The notes below the pieces were generated by a model that saw nothing but the letters and a program-made list of their open reading frames with translations, did not search any database and was not told where the DNA came from. A DNA stretch of 64,000 nt from Paenibacillus sp. FSL H8-0079 (GTDB lineage: Bacteria; Bacillota; Bacilli; Paenibacillales; Paenibacillaceae): assembly GCF_037991315.1 (NCBI RefSeq), contig NZ_CP150300.1, forward strand, positions 3,410,001 through 3,474,000, given 5' to 3'. Below are positions 1 through 8,332 of the stretch, one piece after another. Within the stretch, counting starts at the first letter, position 1. Every line of letters begins with the position of its first letter. Made by a program: the position numbers and the translations under genes.

Positions 1-1
1 T

Positions 2-565
2 GAAATCACCGAACGAATTCAACACGTAAAATCGGTGTTGGACCTTGTGGGTGGAACACATATTTCCGATAACCTGGTTGGAACCAAATGGTCCAAATTG
101 CTGATCAACAATGCCTTCAGTGGTTTATCGGCTGCATTGAATGGGGAATACGGGGACATTATCGATCACGAAGCCGGCATTGTAAGTGCAGCTCATATTG
201 CGGACGAGACGATTAAAGTTGCTCGTGCCAACGGGGTCACATTGGTTAAAATGAATGGATTCGACATCGCTTCACTCGAACTGAACAGCGAAGAAGATAT
301 TCCTGAACGGGTGAAAACATTACGTTTCGTGATGGAGCCCTCCAGACTGCTCAAAGCAAGCATGCTTCAAGATCTGGAGAAGAACCGCAAAACGGAGATT
401 GATTATATTAATGGGGTTGTTTCAAGCAGAGCAGAAGGCACCGGAATTGCGACACCTTATAATGATTTAGTTGTAAAACTGGTTAAATCTGCTGAAGAAA
501 CTCAAACCGTTCCTGATTTTGACACGAATATTAAAGCTTTTGAAGAACTATTAAGTGCACAATAA
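2..565 (+). CDS. Ketopantoate reductase-like protein, 3' part (partial)
   Basis: The frame is open at the left edge, so only the last 187 or so residues are present and the N-terminal Rossmann (NADPH) domain is outside the window. What remains matches the helical C-terminal domain of the ApbA/PanE family: a segment TKWSKLLINNAF that carries the family's conserved Lys and Asn, and the motif SMLQDLEKNRKTEIDYINGVV, which lies at the domain interface in PanE. The family reduces 2-dehydropantoate to pantoate for CoA synthesis. Many Firmicutes carry paralogues of unknown substrate, so the exact reaction is not certain. The gene ends with TAA and is followed 20 nt later by an intrinsic terminator, so it closes its transcription unit. 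Confidence 0.85.
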   Translation, partial: EITERIQHVKSVLDLVGGTHISDNLVGTKWSKLLINNAFSGLSAALNGEYGDIIDHEAGIVSAAHIADETIKVARANGVTLVKMNGFDIASLELNSEEDIPERVKTLRFVMEPSRLLKASMLQDLEKNRKTEIDYINGVVSSRAEGTGIATPYNDLVVKLVKSAEETQTVPDFDTNIKAFEELLSAQ

Positions 566-586
566 TAAATTCAATTATTTCAACTG

Positions 587-613
587 AAAGTCGCTAATAT
601 AGCGGCTTTTTTG
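587..613 (+). terminator. Intrinsic terminator (AAGTCGCTA family, copy 1)
   Basis: Arms AAGTCGCTA and TAGCGGCTT (one G.T pair) with a tiny loop, followed by a T run. It closes the ketopantoate reductase-like gene. Near-identical hairpins occur at 7368, 39775, 44414 and 47003. Confidence 0.9.
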
Positions 614-758
614 TTGTATCAGTACATCTAGTCAGGCTTGATTTTACGGCAGATAGAGTATTCTTCGTGATTTTTGTTTCCTAATATTATACAAAAAGGG
701 GGATTAAATTTGATATAATATAACTTGCTGGTTATTTTACTATTAGAGGGAGATATAT

Positions 759-1409
759 ATGAGGAACTCTTGGGGAGAATTCGTCTTTTATTTGGCGGTG
801 TTTGTCTTTGTTTTGTTTATGACCTGGAATGACTATTCTCTATTTTTTACAATAGGGGTTGTGCTTATAGCCGCTTTTATCATGTTTATGTTGCGTTTTT
901 ATTATCCTTTGTCGTTGGAAAAACGCATAGACCGTGTTGAGATTTTCTTACGTAAACAGCAAAACACACCCGGGATTTACATTAGTTATGTCCTTGCGAA
1001 CAACCTTGATGATGAGGCAGAACTTGTTATGGAGCAGATTATGCAGAAATATAAATGGAAATCGACGCAGGCCTCGTTCAAAGCCGCTTACGGATTATAT
1101 CGCAAGGATATGTTTGCCATTCGGCAAGCTGTAAAACAGATGGGACTCTCTGATTTCCGTACATATTACGAAACCATTCTACTCCTGGAAGACTGGAAAA
1201 TTGATGAGGCACGAGAAAGACTTCAATCCATTAAAAAACAGTGGATGCGATCAACATTGCTCGCGGGTATTGAACTCAAAGCAGAAAACCGCGATACCGC
1301 TATTCAGCACGCGCATGAAGCACTTAACTCTTCCAGAGGTATTAATCGTTATGTCTTGTATAAGGAATACGAAAGAGTATTACCAGAAGTTGTTGAACAC
1401 ATATCGTAA
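759..1409 (+). CDS. Membrane protein of unknown function with TPR-like cytoplasmic part
   Basis: The 216-residue protein is not recognised by name. Two hydrophobic segments (about residues 7-24 and 28-47) with little between them form a hairpin anchor. The rest (50-216) is soluble, helical and rich in paired-helix patterns such as LDDEAELVMEQIMQKY and WKIDEARERLQSIKKQW, which look like degenerate TPR repeats. The ATG has a good ribosome site (GAGGGAGA about 6 nt upstream), and a TATAAT at 714-719 could be its -10. It stands alone between two terminators. A scaffold or adaptor role is only a guess from architecture. Confidence 0.8.
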   Translation: MRNSWGEFVFYLAVFVFVLFMTWNDYSLFFTIGVVLIAAFIMFMLRFYYPLSLEKRIDRVEIFLRKQQNTPGIYISYVLANNLDDEAELVMEQIMQKYKWKSTQASFKAAYGLYRKDMFAIRQAVKQMGLSDFRTYYETILLLEDWKIDEARERLQSIKKQWMRSTLLAGIELKAENRDTAIQHAHEALNSSRGINRYVLYKEYERVLPEVVEHIS

Positions 1410-1431
1410 AATGGTAAGAATGTTTCAAAAA

Positions 1432-1457
1432 AATAAACCGTGGAGCACGGTTTATTT
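1432..1457. terminator. Bidirectional intrinsic terminator
   Basis: AATAAACCGTG and CACGGTTTATT form an 11-bp stem with a GAG loop, flanked by A-rich and T-rich runs. It serves the convergent genes ending at 1409 (+) and 1452 (-) and overlaps the last codons of the minus gene. Confidence 0.9.
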
Positions 1458-3170
1458 TTTTTCATTTACTAGCAGAGGTGTAAGTCCATCCTTAGCAAAA
1501 ATAGAGGGGAGAACTGTCAATAACCTTTCACGGGTAAGGGGATCATCGTAGTTCCAGCCAGCTTCTACGATATGTACATTGCTGGGTGCCAACATTCCAA
1601 CCAAACTTTGGAGCGGAGAAGGGGTGTTTACATTCATCTCCTCCTGTGGAACCATTACGAAGTTTCGGTCTCCAGCGTATTGTGTGATTTTATTGTGATC
1701 AATTTGTATCCAAGGTCTGCCATCAACGATCAGTTGATTTACGGATTCGGTAGGTCGAAAGCCAAGTGATTCATACACCGTAGCAGCAAATCCCGTCTGT
1801 CCCATAACATATATGTTCTTGCCGAGCACCAGATAGACAGTGGCTCGTTCTCCTGCAATATAATCATCTGCCAATTGTCGCCGTATCCTCCTGACACTCT
1901 CCTCATAGCGGTCGATCCACTGTTCAGCGGTTCTGCTTCGACCGAAAAGATCCGCAATATAACGAAGACGCTCAAAAGTGCTGGTTGATTCGCGATAGAC
2001 AATGGTAGGGGCAATGGCATCCAATCGAGGTAACTGCTGCTCACTATAGTTGCCTAAAAGTATAAGATCAGGCTTCAGTAGGGAGACTTGTTCCGGTGCG
2101 CCTTGCAGTCCAATGTCCGGGATGTGATGTAGTTTGTTTCGATATATGACTTGTGATTTCATTGTAGCTATACCCGCGCCGACTGGACGGATACCGATAG
2201 CAAGCAACTCGCCAAGGGTATTGGTGCCTGTGGCTACGATTCGCATAGCCGCATCAGGGAGAGAAATCTGCCTGCCGAGGGAATCGGTTATCGTTCTTTG
2301 CCTGGTCCGCCTTAGTAAATTGGCGTATTCCCGTGGAGGGTGTCCTGTGACCTGATGAAAGCGCCGACTGAAATAATACTCATCCTTAAAACCGACTTGT
2401 CGGGATATTTCACGCAAGGTCTCGGTAGAACTGGATAGTAACCTTTTAGCATGCTGGACCCTAAGCTCTGTCAGGTAATCTGTCGGCTTCTTGCCAGTCA
2501 TCACTTTAAACAATTTGCTATATTGCCATCGAACCATGCCAGCCATTTCGGCCAAGAACTCTACGGTCAGATCTTCGTTGTAGTGCTGCTCCATATAGCT
2601 GAGTGTACGTTGTACCGCTTGATCATTCTGCACTGGCGGAGGAGCGCTTTCCAGCTGAGCCATCAGACCAAGAATCAGTTGCAGCCGGGCCTGCGTAACT
2701 GCTAATTTTGAATGTTGAGTAGGGGGATCTTTCTTCTCCTGCAACCGATTTTGCTTGTTGGATTGCAAAGGCGACGGAGAAATCCAGTCCTCACCTGCAA
2801 AAGCCAATTTTATAGTAGAAAGAGATAGCCGGTAAGGAAAGCCCTGAATAAGAGGAGGGCAAGCCGGAAGTAGAGTCGACTGATCCACTTGAAAAGAAAG
2901 AAAGGTAAACCGAGCTATATGCGCTTGCTCTTTTATCGTTTTGACAATGTAGGATTGCTGAGTAGGGAGCAGAATACAACTGCCTTGGCTCAGATCTTGG
3001 GAGATGTTGTTCATTAACAGCCGAATTCCATGATCCAGAGCAATAAGCATCGTATAATCATTGGCATCCTTACTCTTCCTTGATGGATTATGATGATTGG
3101 TTTCCTGCAGTGGTGTGAGCTGAAGCAGATCATACTGCTGCAGTTGGATGTATAGGGAAGCCATTTGCAT
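1452..3170 (-). CDS. AraC regulator fused to a siderophore-binding domain (Btr-like)
   Basis: 572 residues in three parts: an N-terminal cupin-like sensor (1-170), a double helix-turn-helix AraC domain (about 190-285, with LAEMAGMVRWQYSKLFK and REISRQVGFKDEYYFSRRF), and a FecB/BtuF-type binding domain (300-572, starting SLGRQISLPDAAMRIV). This is the architecture of B. subtilis Btr (YbbB), which senses ferri-siderophore in the cytoplasm and activates uptake genes. The frame opens at a TTG at 3206, but that codon abuts a Fur box (3191-3205), so I place the start at ATG 3170, 9 nt after GGAG. It follows the FecB-like gene in the same direction but is separated by a terminator and has its own Fur site, so both appear iron-repressed. 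The ligand is not shown by sequence. Confidence 0.88.
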   Translation of the reverse strand: MQMASLYIQLQQYDLLQLTPLQETNHHNPSRKSKDANDYTMLIALDHGIRLLMNNISQDLSQGSCILLPTQQSYIVKTIKEQAHIARFTFLSFQVDQSTLLPACPPLIQGFPYRLSLSTIKLAFAGEDWISPSPLQSNKQNRLQEKKDPPTQHSKLAVTQARLQLILGLMAQLESAPPPVQNDQAVQRTLSYMEQHYNEDLTVEFLAEMAGMVRWQYSKLFKVMTGKKPTDYLTELRVQHAKRLLSSSTETLREISRQVGFKDEYYFSRRFHQVTGHPPREYANLLRRTRQRTITDSLGRQISLPDAAMRIVATGTNTLGELLAIGIRPVGAGIATMKSQVIYRNKLHHIPDIGLQGAPEQVSLLKPDLILLGNYSEQQLPRLDAIAPTIVYRESTSTFERLRYIADLFGRSRTAEQWIDRYEESVRRIRRQLADDYIAGERATVYLVLGKNIYVMGQTGFAATVYESLGFRPTESVNQLIVDGRPWIQIDHNKITQYAGDRNFVMVPQEEMNVNTPSPLQSLVGMLAPSNVHIVEAGWNYDDPLTRERLLTVLPSIFAKDGLTPLLVNEKK

Positions 3171-3190
3171 TCGGGAGCACTCCGATCTAG

Positions 3191-3205
3191 TGATAATAAT
3201 TCTCA
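3191..3205 (-). promoter_or_regulatory. Fur box of the Btr-like gene
   Basis: TGATAATAATTCTCA matches the 7-1-7 Fur consensus TGATAATNATTATCA at all specified positions except one. It lies about 20 nt upstream of the corrected start at 3170, where bound Fur would block transcription. Confidence 0.75.
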
Positions 3206-3286
3206 ACTACTAGTTTACCACATTTTACACGTTAGAGAATGTTTCGTTGCAGCCCCTATTACACGCAGTACAAATTTACAAAATCA

Positions 3287-3324
3287 AAAAATCCTCCATA
3301 GCCCAAAGGGTTTGGAGGATTTTG
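3287..3324 (-). terminator. Intrinsic terminator of the FecB-like gene
   Basis: Read on the minus strand, AAAATCCTCCA pairs with TGGAGGATTTT around a CTTTGGGC-type loop and is followed by T residues. It separates the lipoprotein gene (ending 3345) from the Btr-like gene downstream. Confidence 0.85.
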
Positions 3325-3344
3325 ACGCCATCATCAATGTGTTA

Positions 3345-4298
3345 TTATTGATTCATCCATTTCGGTAATTCATAAAGCAATTGCTCCAGTGCCAGCAGGT
3401 TGTCGGTATTCCATTCGGCTGATGCTGTATAGACGTGTCCTTGCTGAACGGCAGGCAGCGTTTTCCACAAAGTGCTTTGTAACAAGCGCTCAGACTCAGC
3501 TCGGCTTTCGTCATTATCCAACGTAAGGACAAAGAGGTGATCTCCTGCATAGTCTGGCATTAGTTCTTCCGAAAGTTCGACGAATGTTTGGTCCTTGTCG
3601 ATAATGTTTTGCTGAATTGCTGGGGGAATTGCAAATCCGTGCTCTTGATACAAGACTACACCCAAGGAACGATTGCCCATCACATAGAGCTGTTTACCTA
3701 ACTGCAAGAAGATGGTCGCTGTCTCGCCCTCAGCCACATTCAGCTTGTCCCACATCGCTTCCGCTTTTGTATCAAATCTGCTGATCCATTGCTCTGCCTC
3801 ATCCTGTTTGCCAAAAATGTTACCAAGCTCGCGGACGCGTTCTGTAAATGGTAATGCCGAGTTAAACGGAATGGTAGGCGCAATCTTCGAAAAAGCAGCG
3901 TTCCGGTCAGCATCTTGGTTATAACCATTCAAAATCAAGTCAGGCTGCAAGGCCGTTATTGCCTCCAAATCACCAGGATTCCCGACATCCTCCATACCTT
4001 CTAATTGGTCTACAATATAGCTTTCGGAAGCATGGATCAGATTGGCTCCTACCACAGGGATATCCATTGCCAGGAGATCTCCAAGTGTTGAACCAAGATA
4101 GATCACTCGTTGTGGTTGAGTTGGTATTTCAATCACTTCGTCTGTTTGAGTTGTATAGCTTTTCGTCGTCTGCTCGTTGGTCTTCACAGGTTCTTGTGAA
4201 GGGGCGCTTTCCGAACGACTGCATGCTGCAAGGACGGCTAGAAGAAGGAAGCATGCTCCCCATATGAATAGGTGTTTCCTAATTCTACTGTTCATCAT
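3345..4298 (-). CDS. FecB-like siderophore-binding lipoprotein
   Basis: 317 residues. The N-terminus is a lipoprotein signal with lipobox LAAC (Cys26), so the mature protein is anchored outside the membrane. The remainder is a class III solute-binding fold (PQRVIYLGSTLGDLLAMDIPVVG, then ALQPDLILNG, and SAEWNTDNLLALEQLL near the end) typical of ferri-siderophore or haem receptors of the FecB/FhuD/FeuA group. An upstream ATG at 4343 lies inside the Fur box, so I use the ATG at 4298, preceded by AGGGGGA. There is no permease or ATPase beside it; it must use a transporter encoded elsewhere. Together with the Btr-like activator it forms a small iron-uptake locus. Confidence 0.88.
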   Translation of the reverse strand: MMNSRIRKHLFIWGACFLLLAVLAACSRSESAPSQEPVKTNEQTTKSYTTQTDEVIEIPTQPQRVIYLGSTLGDLLAMDIPVVGANLIHASESYIVDQLEGMEDVGNPGDLEAITALQPDLILNGYNQDADRNAAFSKIAPTIPFNSALPFTERVRELGNIFGKQDEAEQWISRFDTKAEAMWDKLNVAEGETATIFLQLGKQLYVMGNRSLGVVLYQEHGFAIPPAIQQNIIDKDQTFVELSEELMPDYAGDHLFVLTLDNDESRAESERLLQSTLWKTLPAVQQGHVYTASAEWNTDNLLALEQLLYELPKWMNQ

Positions 4299-4326
4299 TG
4301 TTTCCCCCTGAGTTCTCTTTTTCTCA

Positions 4327-4343
4327 TTGATAACCATTATCAA
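4327..4343 (-). promoter_or_regulatory. Fur box of the FecB-like gene
   Basis: TTGATAACCATTATCAA contains TGATAACCATTATCA, which departs from TGATAATNATTATCA at one position. It lies about 30 nt upstream of the corrected start. The stretch 4345-4541 beyond it shows no gene. Confidence 0.85.
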
Positions 4344-4541
4344 TTACAATGTAATTATAGGTGTCATTTCTGAGGCTTACAATGAAAAAAACGCAGTGAA
4401 TTTATTTGTACAAATGTCAATGCGTGAATCTAATTGTTCGTTGCATTATTTTCAATCCGCAGGTGCGCTGTCATCGGAGTATCCGTAATAAAAAAACAGC
4501 TTGCTATATAAGGAATTAATAAACGTTGGATAATAATGACA

Positions 4542-4570
4542 TTGACAACTGCAGGTTTTTCCAAAATAAT
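4542..4570 (+). promoter_or_regulatory. Probable sigma-A promoter of codBA
   Basis: TTGACA at 4542-4547 and AATAAT at 4565-4570 are separated by 17 nt. The expected start near 4577 gives a leader beginning just ahead of the PyrR hairpin. The -10 is imperfect. Confidence 0.55.
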
Positions 4571-4590
4571 AGAATGTAATTGAATACTGG

Positions 4591-4625
4591 TACCTTTAAT
4601 TCAGTCCAGAGAGGCTGGCAAGGGC
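4591..4625 (+). promoter_or_regulatory. PyrR-binding anti-antiterminator hairpin
   Basis: The sequence CAGTCCAGAGAGGCTGGCAA fits the PyrR-binding loop consensus ARUCCNGNGAGGYU. The lower stem is ACCTT with AAGGG and the upper stem is CAGTCC with GGCTG. PyrR with bound UMP stabilises this hairpin. Its AGAGGCT (4610-4616) is repeated in the 5' arm of the terminator (4707-4713), so both can compete for AGCCTCT at 4740-4746, which gives a simple switch. A further hairpin (about 4651-4701) lies between. Confidence 0.88.
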
Positions 4626-4703
4626 AGCGGATTTCATAATCACGCGAGAATCAGAGCATATTCCATATTGGGATGCTCTGTGTCTTCGCGCGGGTTATGA
4701 TGC

Positions 4704-4752
4704 AAAAGAGGCTACTTGTCAGTGTATAACTTGACGAGTAGCCTCTTTTTTC
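4704..4752 (+). terminator. Attenuator terminator of the codBA leader
   Basis: AGAGGCTACT and AGTAGCCTCT form the core of a long stem around GTGTATAAC, followed by TTTTTT. It ends 45 nt before codB, so it is a leader terminator, formed when PyrR-UMP holds the upstream hairpin. Confidence 0.9.
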
Positions 4753-4796
4753 TGCTTTTTATGGTATCAGATACACTTTACGTTGGGGGTATTCTG

Positions 4797-6074
4797 ATGA
4801 GCAAACAAGATCAAGAGTTTTCATGGCAAGCTGTGCCGAAATCGCAAAGAAACCATTTTTGGAAGACGTTATCCGTCATGCTCGGTTTCACATTTTTCTC
4901 AGCAAGCATGCTGGCAGGAGGCACATTGGGCGTCAGCTTGACGTTCATGGAGTTCATTGGCATCGTGCTTGCAGGCAATCTGGTGCTCGGTATCTATACA
5001 GGGGCACTGGCACATATCGCTGCCAAAACGGGTCTGTCCACACATCTGCTCGCTAAATATGCATTCGGTGCGAAAGGTTCGTATCTGCCTTCGTTCCTGT
5101 TAGGCTTCACACAGGTCGGATGGTTCGGAGTCGGTGTAGCCATGTTCGCCATCCCGGTCGCCAAAGCCATGGATTGGAACGTATACCTGTTAATCATCGT
5201 GTTCGGACTTGCCATGACGGCATCAGCCATCTTCGGCATGAAGTCACTCGTCATTCTCGGTTATATCGCCGTTCCTGCGATTGCCATTCTCGGTGGTTAC
5301 TCCATGTTCGAAGGTGCAGGTTCACTAGGTGGTCTGCAAGGCTTGCTTGATTACACGCCGACTCAGACACTTACCGCGGCGGCCGCATTGACGATCTGTA
5401 TCGGATCATTCATAAGTGGCGGAACGCTGACACCCGATTTTGCCCGGTTTTCCCGGACATCCAAACAGGCAGTTACCGCAACAGTGATTGCTTTCTTCCT
5501 GGGTAACTCACTCATGTTTCTGTTCGGTGCAGTTGGCGCAATGGCCTATAACCTAGCCGATATCTCGGAGGTCATGTTCCTGCAAGGATTGATCATCCCG
5601 GCAATCATCGTTCTGGGCTTGAATATCTGGACGACCAACGATAATGCACTGTACGCTTCAGGTCTTGGCTTTGCCAACATCACCAAAATTTCGAAGAAAT
5701 TCTTCGTCATCGTAAACGGCATCGTAGGTACCGTATTCGCCATGTGGATGTACAACAACTTCGTCAGTTTCCTGAACGTACTGGGCGCGGCGGTACCATC
5801 CATCGGGGCTATTATTATCGCAGATTACTTCATTGTGAAACGTAGAAACTATAAGCCATTTGCCGACATGTCATTCAAAAATGTAAACTGGATAGCGATG
5901 GTCGCATGGGCCATCGGCGTTGCATTCGCCCAACTGGCTCCTGGCGTAACACCATTGAACGCACTGTTTGGTACAGCAGTGGCCTATATCATCTTGATGC
6001 TGATTGTTCCTGCCAAAGAATCCAAAGAAATGGGGAAAATAAATGATTATACAGAACGCAAAATTGCGGGGTAA
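4797..6074 (+). CDS. codB: Cytosine permease (NCS1 family)
   Basis: 425 residues with about twelve hydrophobic segments. The start region [19 protein letters not shown], the stretch [18 protein letters not shown] and the motif [14 protein letters not shown] are characteristic of CodB-type nucleobase:cation symporters. A longer frame begins at 4716, inside the leader terminator, so I chose ATG 4797 behind a GGGGG ribosome site. The gene overlaps codA by 32 nt, so translation is probably coupled. With codA it imports cytosine and converts it to uracil, consistent with the PyrR control upstream. Confidence 0.92.
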   Translation: MSKQDQEFSWQAVPKSQRNHFWKTLSVMLGFTFFSASMLAGGTLGVSLTFMEFIGIVLAGNLVLGIYTGALAHIAAKTGLSTHLLAKYAFGAKGSYLPSFLLGFTQVGWFGVGVAMFAIPVAKAMDWNVYLLIIVFGLAMTASAIFGMKSLVILGYIAVPAIAILGGYSMFEGAGSLGGLQGLLDYTPTQTLTAAAALTICIGSFISGGTLTPDFARFSRTSKQAVTATVIAFFLGNSLMFLFGAVGAMAYNLADISEVMFLQGLIIPAIIVLGLNIWTTNDNALYASGLGFANITKISKKFFVIVNGIVGTVFAMWMYNNFVSFLNVLGAAVPSIGAIIIADYFIVKRRNYKPFADMSFKNVNWIAMVAWAIGVAFAQLAPGVTPLNALFGTAVAYIILMLIVPAKESKEMGKINDYTERKIAG

Positions 6075-7311
6075 AGAAGGACTATGGAATATCCTTGTGA
6101 AAGACGGGAAGTTCGAACGAATCACACAATCGCTGGAAGTGACCGAAAATGAAGAGATCCTGGATGTCAACGGATCGCTTGTGCTGCCACCGTTTATTGA
6201 GCCGCATATTCATCTTGATACAACGCTCACCGCAGGCGAGCCGGAGTGGAACCTAAGCGGGACGCTGTTCGAAGGCATCCAGCGCTGGTCAGAGCGCAAG
6301 GCTTTCTTAACACATGAGGATGTCAAAACACGCTCCAAAACAGCACTGAAGTGGCAAATGGCACAGGGCATCCAACATGTACGAACACATGTAGACGTTA
6401 CCGATCCAAGCTTGATCGCAGTTAAAGCCATGCTTGAAGTAAAAGAAGAAATGGCTCCATATATGGACATTCAGCTTGTTGCTTTTCCACAGGAAGGCAT
6501 TCACTCTTATCCAAACGGGGCAGAATTGCTGGAAGAGTCACTGAAAATGGGCGTTGACGTGGTCGGAGGTATTCCACACTTCGAATTCACACGTGAATAC
6601 GGCGTTGATTCAATGAAGGTCGCGTTTGATCTGGCCGAAAAATACGATCGTCTGATCGATATCCATTGCGATGAAATCGATGATGAACAATCCCGTTTTG
6701 TTGAAGTCGTTGCTAAGGAAGCTTACGAACGTGGACTCGGTTCACGCACAACGGCAAGTCACACGACAGCGATGGGGTCATACAATGACGCTTATACGTA
6801 CAAGTTGTTCCGTTTGCTGAAGATGGCAGATTTGAACTTTGTCTCTAATCCGCTGGTCAACATTCACTTGCAAGGACGCTTCGACACGTATCCGAAAAGA
6901 AGAGGGCTGACGCGTGTCAAAGAGTTGCAGGAAGCAGGTCTGAATGTATGCTTCGGTCATGATGACATCTTCGATCCGTGGTATCCGCTCGGCACAGGCA
7001 ACATGCTTCAAGTGCTGCATATGGGGATTCATGCTTCGCAGTTGCTTGGTTATGACCAGATCGTGAATTCGATCGACCTTATTACCAAAAACAGTGCAAG
7101 AACGTTACACATTGAGGATGTATACGGTATTGAAGAAGGCAAACCTGCCAACTTCATCGTACTTGAAGCAGAGAATGAATATGAGGCTGTTCGCAAACAA
7201 TCCGGCGTACTTTATTCCTACAGAGGCGGACGTAAAATCGCGGAATCGAAGCCCCGGGATACATCCATCATTTTTGAGGGCGGTTCAGAGAAGGTTACTT
7301 TCAATAAATAA
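6043..7311 (+). CDS. codA: Cytosine deaminase
   Basis: 422 residues, close to E. coli CodA (427). The amidohydrolase metal site is complete: His55 and His57 (HIHLD), His208 and Glu211 (HCDE), [10 protein letters not shown], and Asp307 in [10 protein letters not shown], all offset by six from the E. coli positions. It hydrolyses cytosine to uracil and ammonia in the cytoplasm. It is translated directly after codB from an overlapping start and is followed by an intrinsic terminator, so the operon has two genes. Confidence 0.93.
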   Translation: MIIQNAKLRGKEGLWNILVKDGKFERITQSLEVTENEEILDVNGSLVLPPFIEPHIHLDTTLTAGEPEWNLSGTLFEGIQRWSERKAFLTHEDVKTRSKTALKWQMAQGIQHVRTHVDVTDPSLIAVKAMLEVKEEMAPYMDIQLVAFPQEGIHSYPNGAELLEESLKMGVDVVGGIPHFEFTREYGVDSMKVAFDLAEKYDRLIDIHCDEIDDEQSRFVEVVAKEAYERGLGSRTTASHTTAMGSYNDAYTYKLFRLLKMADLNFVSNPLVNIHLQGRFDTYPKRRGLTRVKELQEAGLNVCFGHDDIFDPWYPLGTGNMLQVLHMGIHASQLLGYDQIVNSIDLITKNSARTLHIEDVYGIEEGKPANFIVLEAENEYEAVRKQSGVLYSYRGGRKIAESKPRDTSIIFEGGSEKVTFNK

Positions 7312-7367
7312 AGTAGCTTTCATGAATTTGGTCTCAAACTAAATCACACAGAAATCATATCCCCATT

Positions 7368-7396
7368 AAAAGTCGCTATTTTAGCGGCTTTTTTTT
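7368..7396 (+). terminator. Intrinsic terminator of codBA (AAGTCGCTA family, copy 2)
   Basis: AAGTCGCTA and TAGCGGCTT arms, a TTT loop and eight T. It lies 57 nt after codA. Confidence 0.9.
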
Positions 7397-7461
7397 GCTT
7401 TTTGTGCGGTCTACGCAATGTATCCCATATGGGATACGTAAGGTATTAACCGTCAAATTGA

Positions 7462-7491
7462 AAAGACCTCCTATATATAGAAGAGGTCTTT
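7462..7491 (-). terminator. Probable terminator of the minus-strand ABC/HAD operon
   Basis: On the minus strand AAAGACCTC pairs with GAGGTCTTT and ends in TTTT. It lies 43 nt past the stop of the last operon gene. The short T run makes it a weaker call. Confidence 0.6.
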
Positions 7492-7534
7492 GTAGAATTC
7501 ATGTTTTTACATAGAGGAGGCTGTTGAACCATCT

Positions 7535-8332
7535 CTACAACAAACCTGCCCATTTCAGACCATGCCAGATCCCGTCCTGCCCTGCACTTGCTGTAACATG
7601 AGATGCCAGTTGTTGAAGTGAATGAGGGGCGTTGCCCATGGCAATGCTGCAGCCTGCATAACGGAACATCTCCATATCATTGAAGTTATCGCCAAAAGCA
7701 TACACCTGTTCAGGGGAGAACCCCAAGCGGTCTGCGAGTCGGGAAACCCCTTCGGCTTTGGAGCCACCGGCGGGCAGAACGTCCATGGACAATGGATGCC
7801 AACGTACAAAGTGCAGCTCACGGAACCTATCTCGATATAACGTTTCCTCTTCTGAGGAGCAGAATAACATTGTCTGATAGATGGATCTGTTTGTACAAAA
7901 GTTCTTGCTGTACCCAGGATGCGTGACACCAAGCGAAGTTAGACAAAGGTCTACATCTGCATGGTACTCCTGACTGCAACTCATCTGTGAATGGTCCAGA
8001 TAAACGAGTGGATGTCCCGACAACTCAGCGAATGCAGACAATTGATTCAAAGCATCCGAACGAATGGGGTTACTGTGAATAAGTTCTCCTTGATGCATCA
8101 CATATTGTCCATTGAAACTAACATAAGACTCCAGCTCCAGTTCAAGCCGAACCTGTTCTAACATAAACGGAGATCGCCCTGAGGCTAAAGCTACGACATG
8201 TCCGGCTTCCTTTAACGCAAGAACGGCTTGTTTCGCGGAAGCGGGAATTCGGTTATGGCGGTCGAGCAGCGTACCATCAATGTCAAAGAAAATCAGTTTT
8301 GGACTTTGAGTCACAACGTCACACTCCTTCAC
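7535..8332 (-). CDS. Cof-type HAD phosphatase
   Basis: 265 residues. The HAD nucleophile motif is FFDIDGTLLDRH (DxD) near residue 15, motif II is ALASGRSP, and the C-terminal acidic motif is YAFGDNFNDMEMF followed by AMGNAP. The Cof/type-C2 cap lies between. Members dephosphorylate small phosphorylated metabolites such as sugar phosphates and flavin or pyridoxal phosphates. It overlaps the ATPase gene upstream by 14 nt, so it belongs to the transporter operon and may act on the imported compound. The substrate cannot be read from sequence. Confidence 0.88.
   Translation of the reverse strand: MKECDVVTQSPKLIFFDIDGTLLDRHNRIPASAKQAVLALKEAGHVVALASGRSPFMLEQVRLELELESYVSFNGQYVMHQGELIHSNPIRSDALNQLSAFAELSGHPLVYLDHSQMSCSQEYHADVDLCLTSLGVTHPGYSKNFCTNRSIYQTMLFCSSEEETLYRDRFRELHFVRWHPLSMDVLPAGGSKAEGVSRLADRLGFSPEQVYAFGDNFNDMEMFRYAGCSIAMGNAPHSLQQLASHVTASAGQDGIWHGLKWAGLL

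Noticed and set aside
4600..4710. A TPP, purine or other riboswitch ahead of codB
   Set aside because: None of their conserved cores is present, whereas the PyrR loop consensus is.
4716..4796. Extra N-terminal codons for codB from 4716
   Set aside because: They lie inside the leader terminator, and a proper ribosome site precedes ATG 4797.
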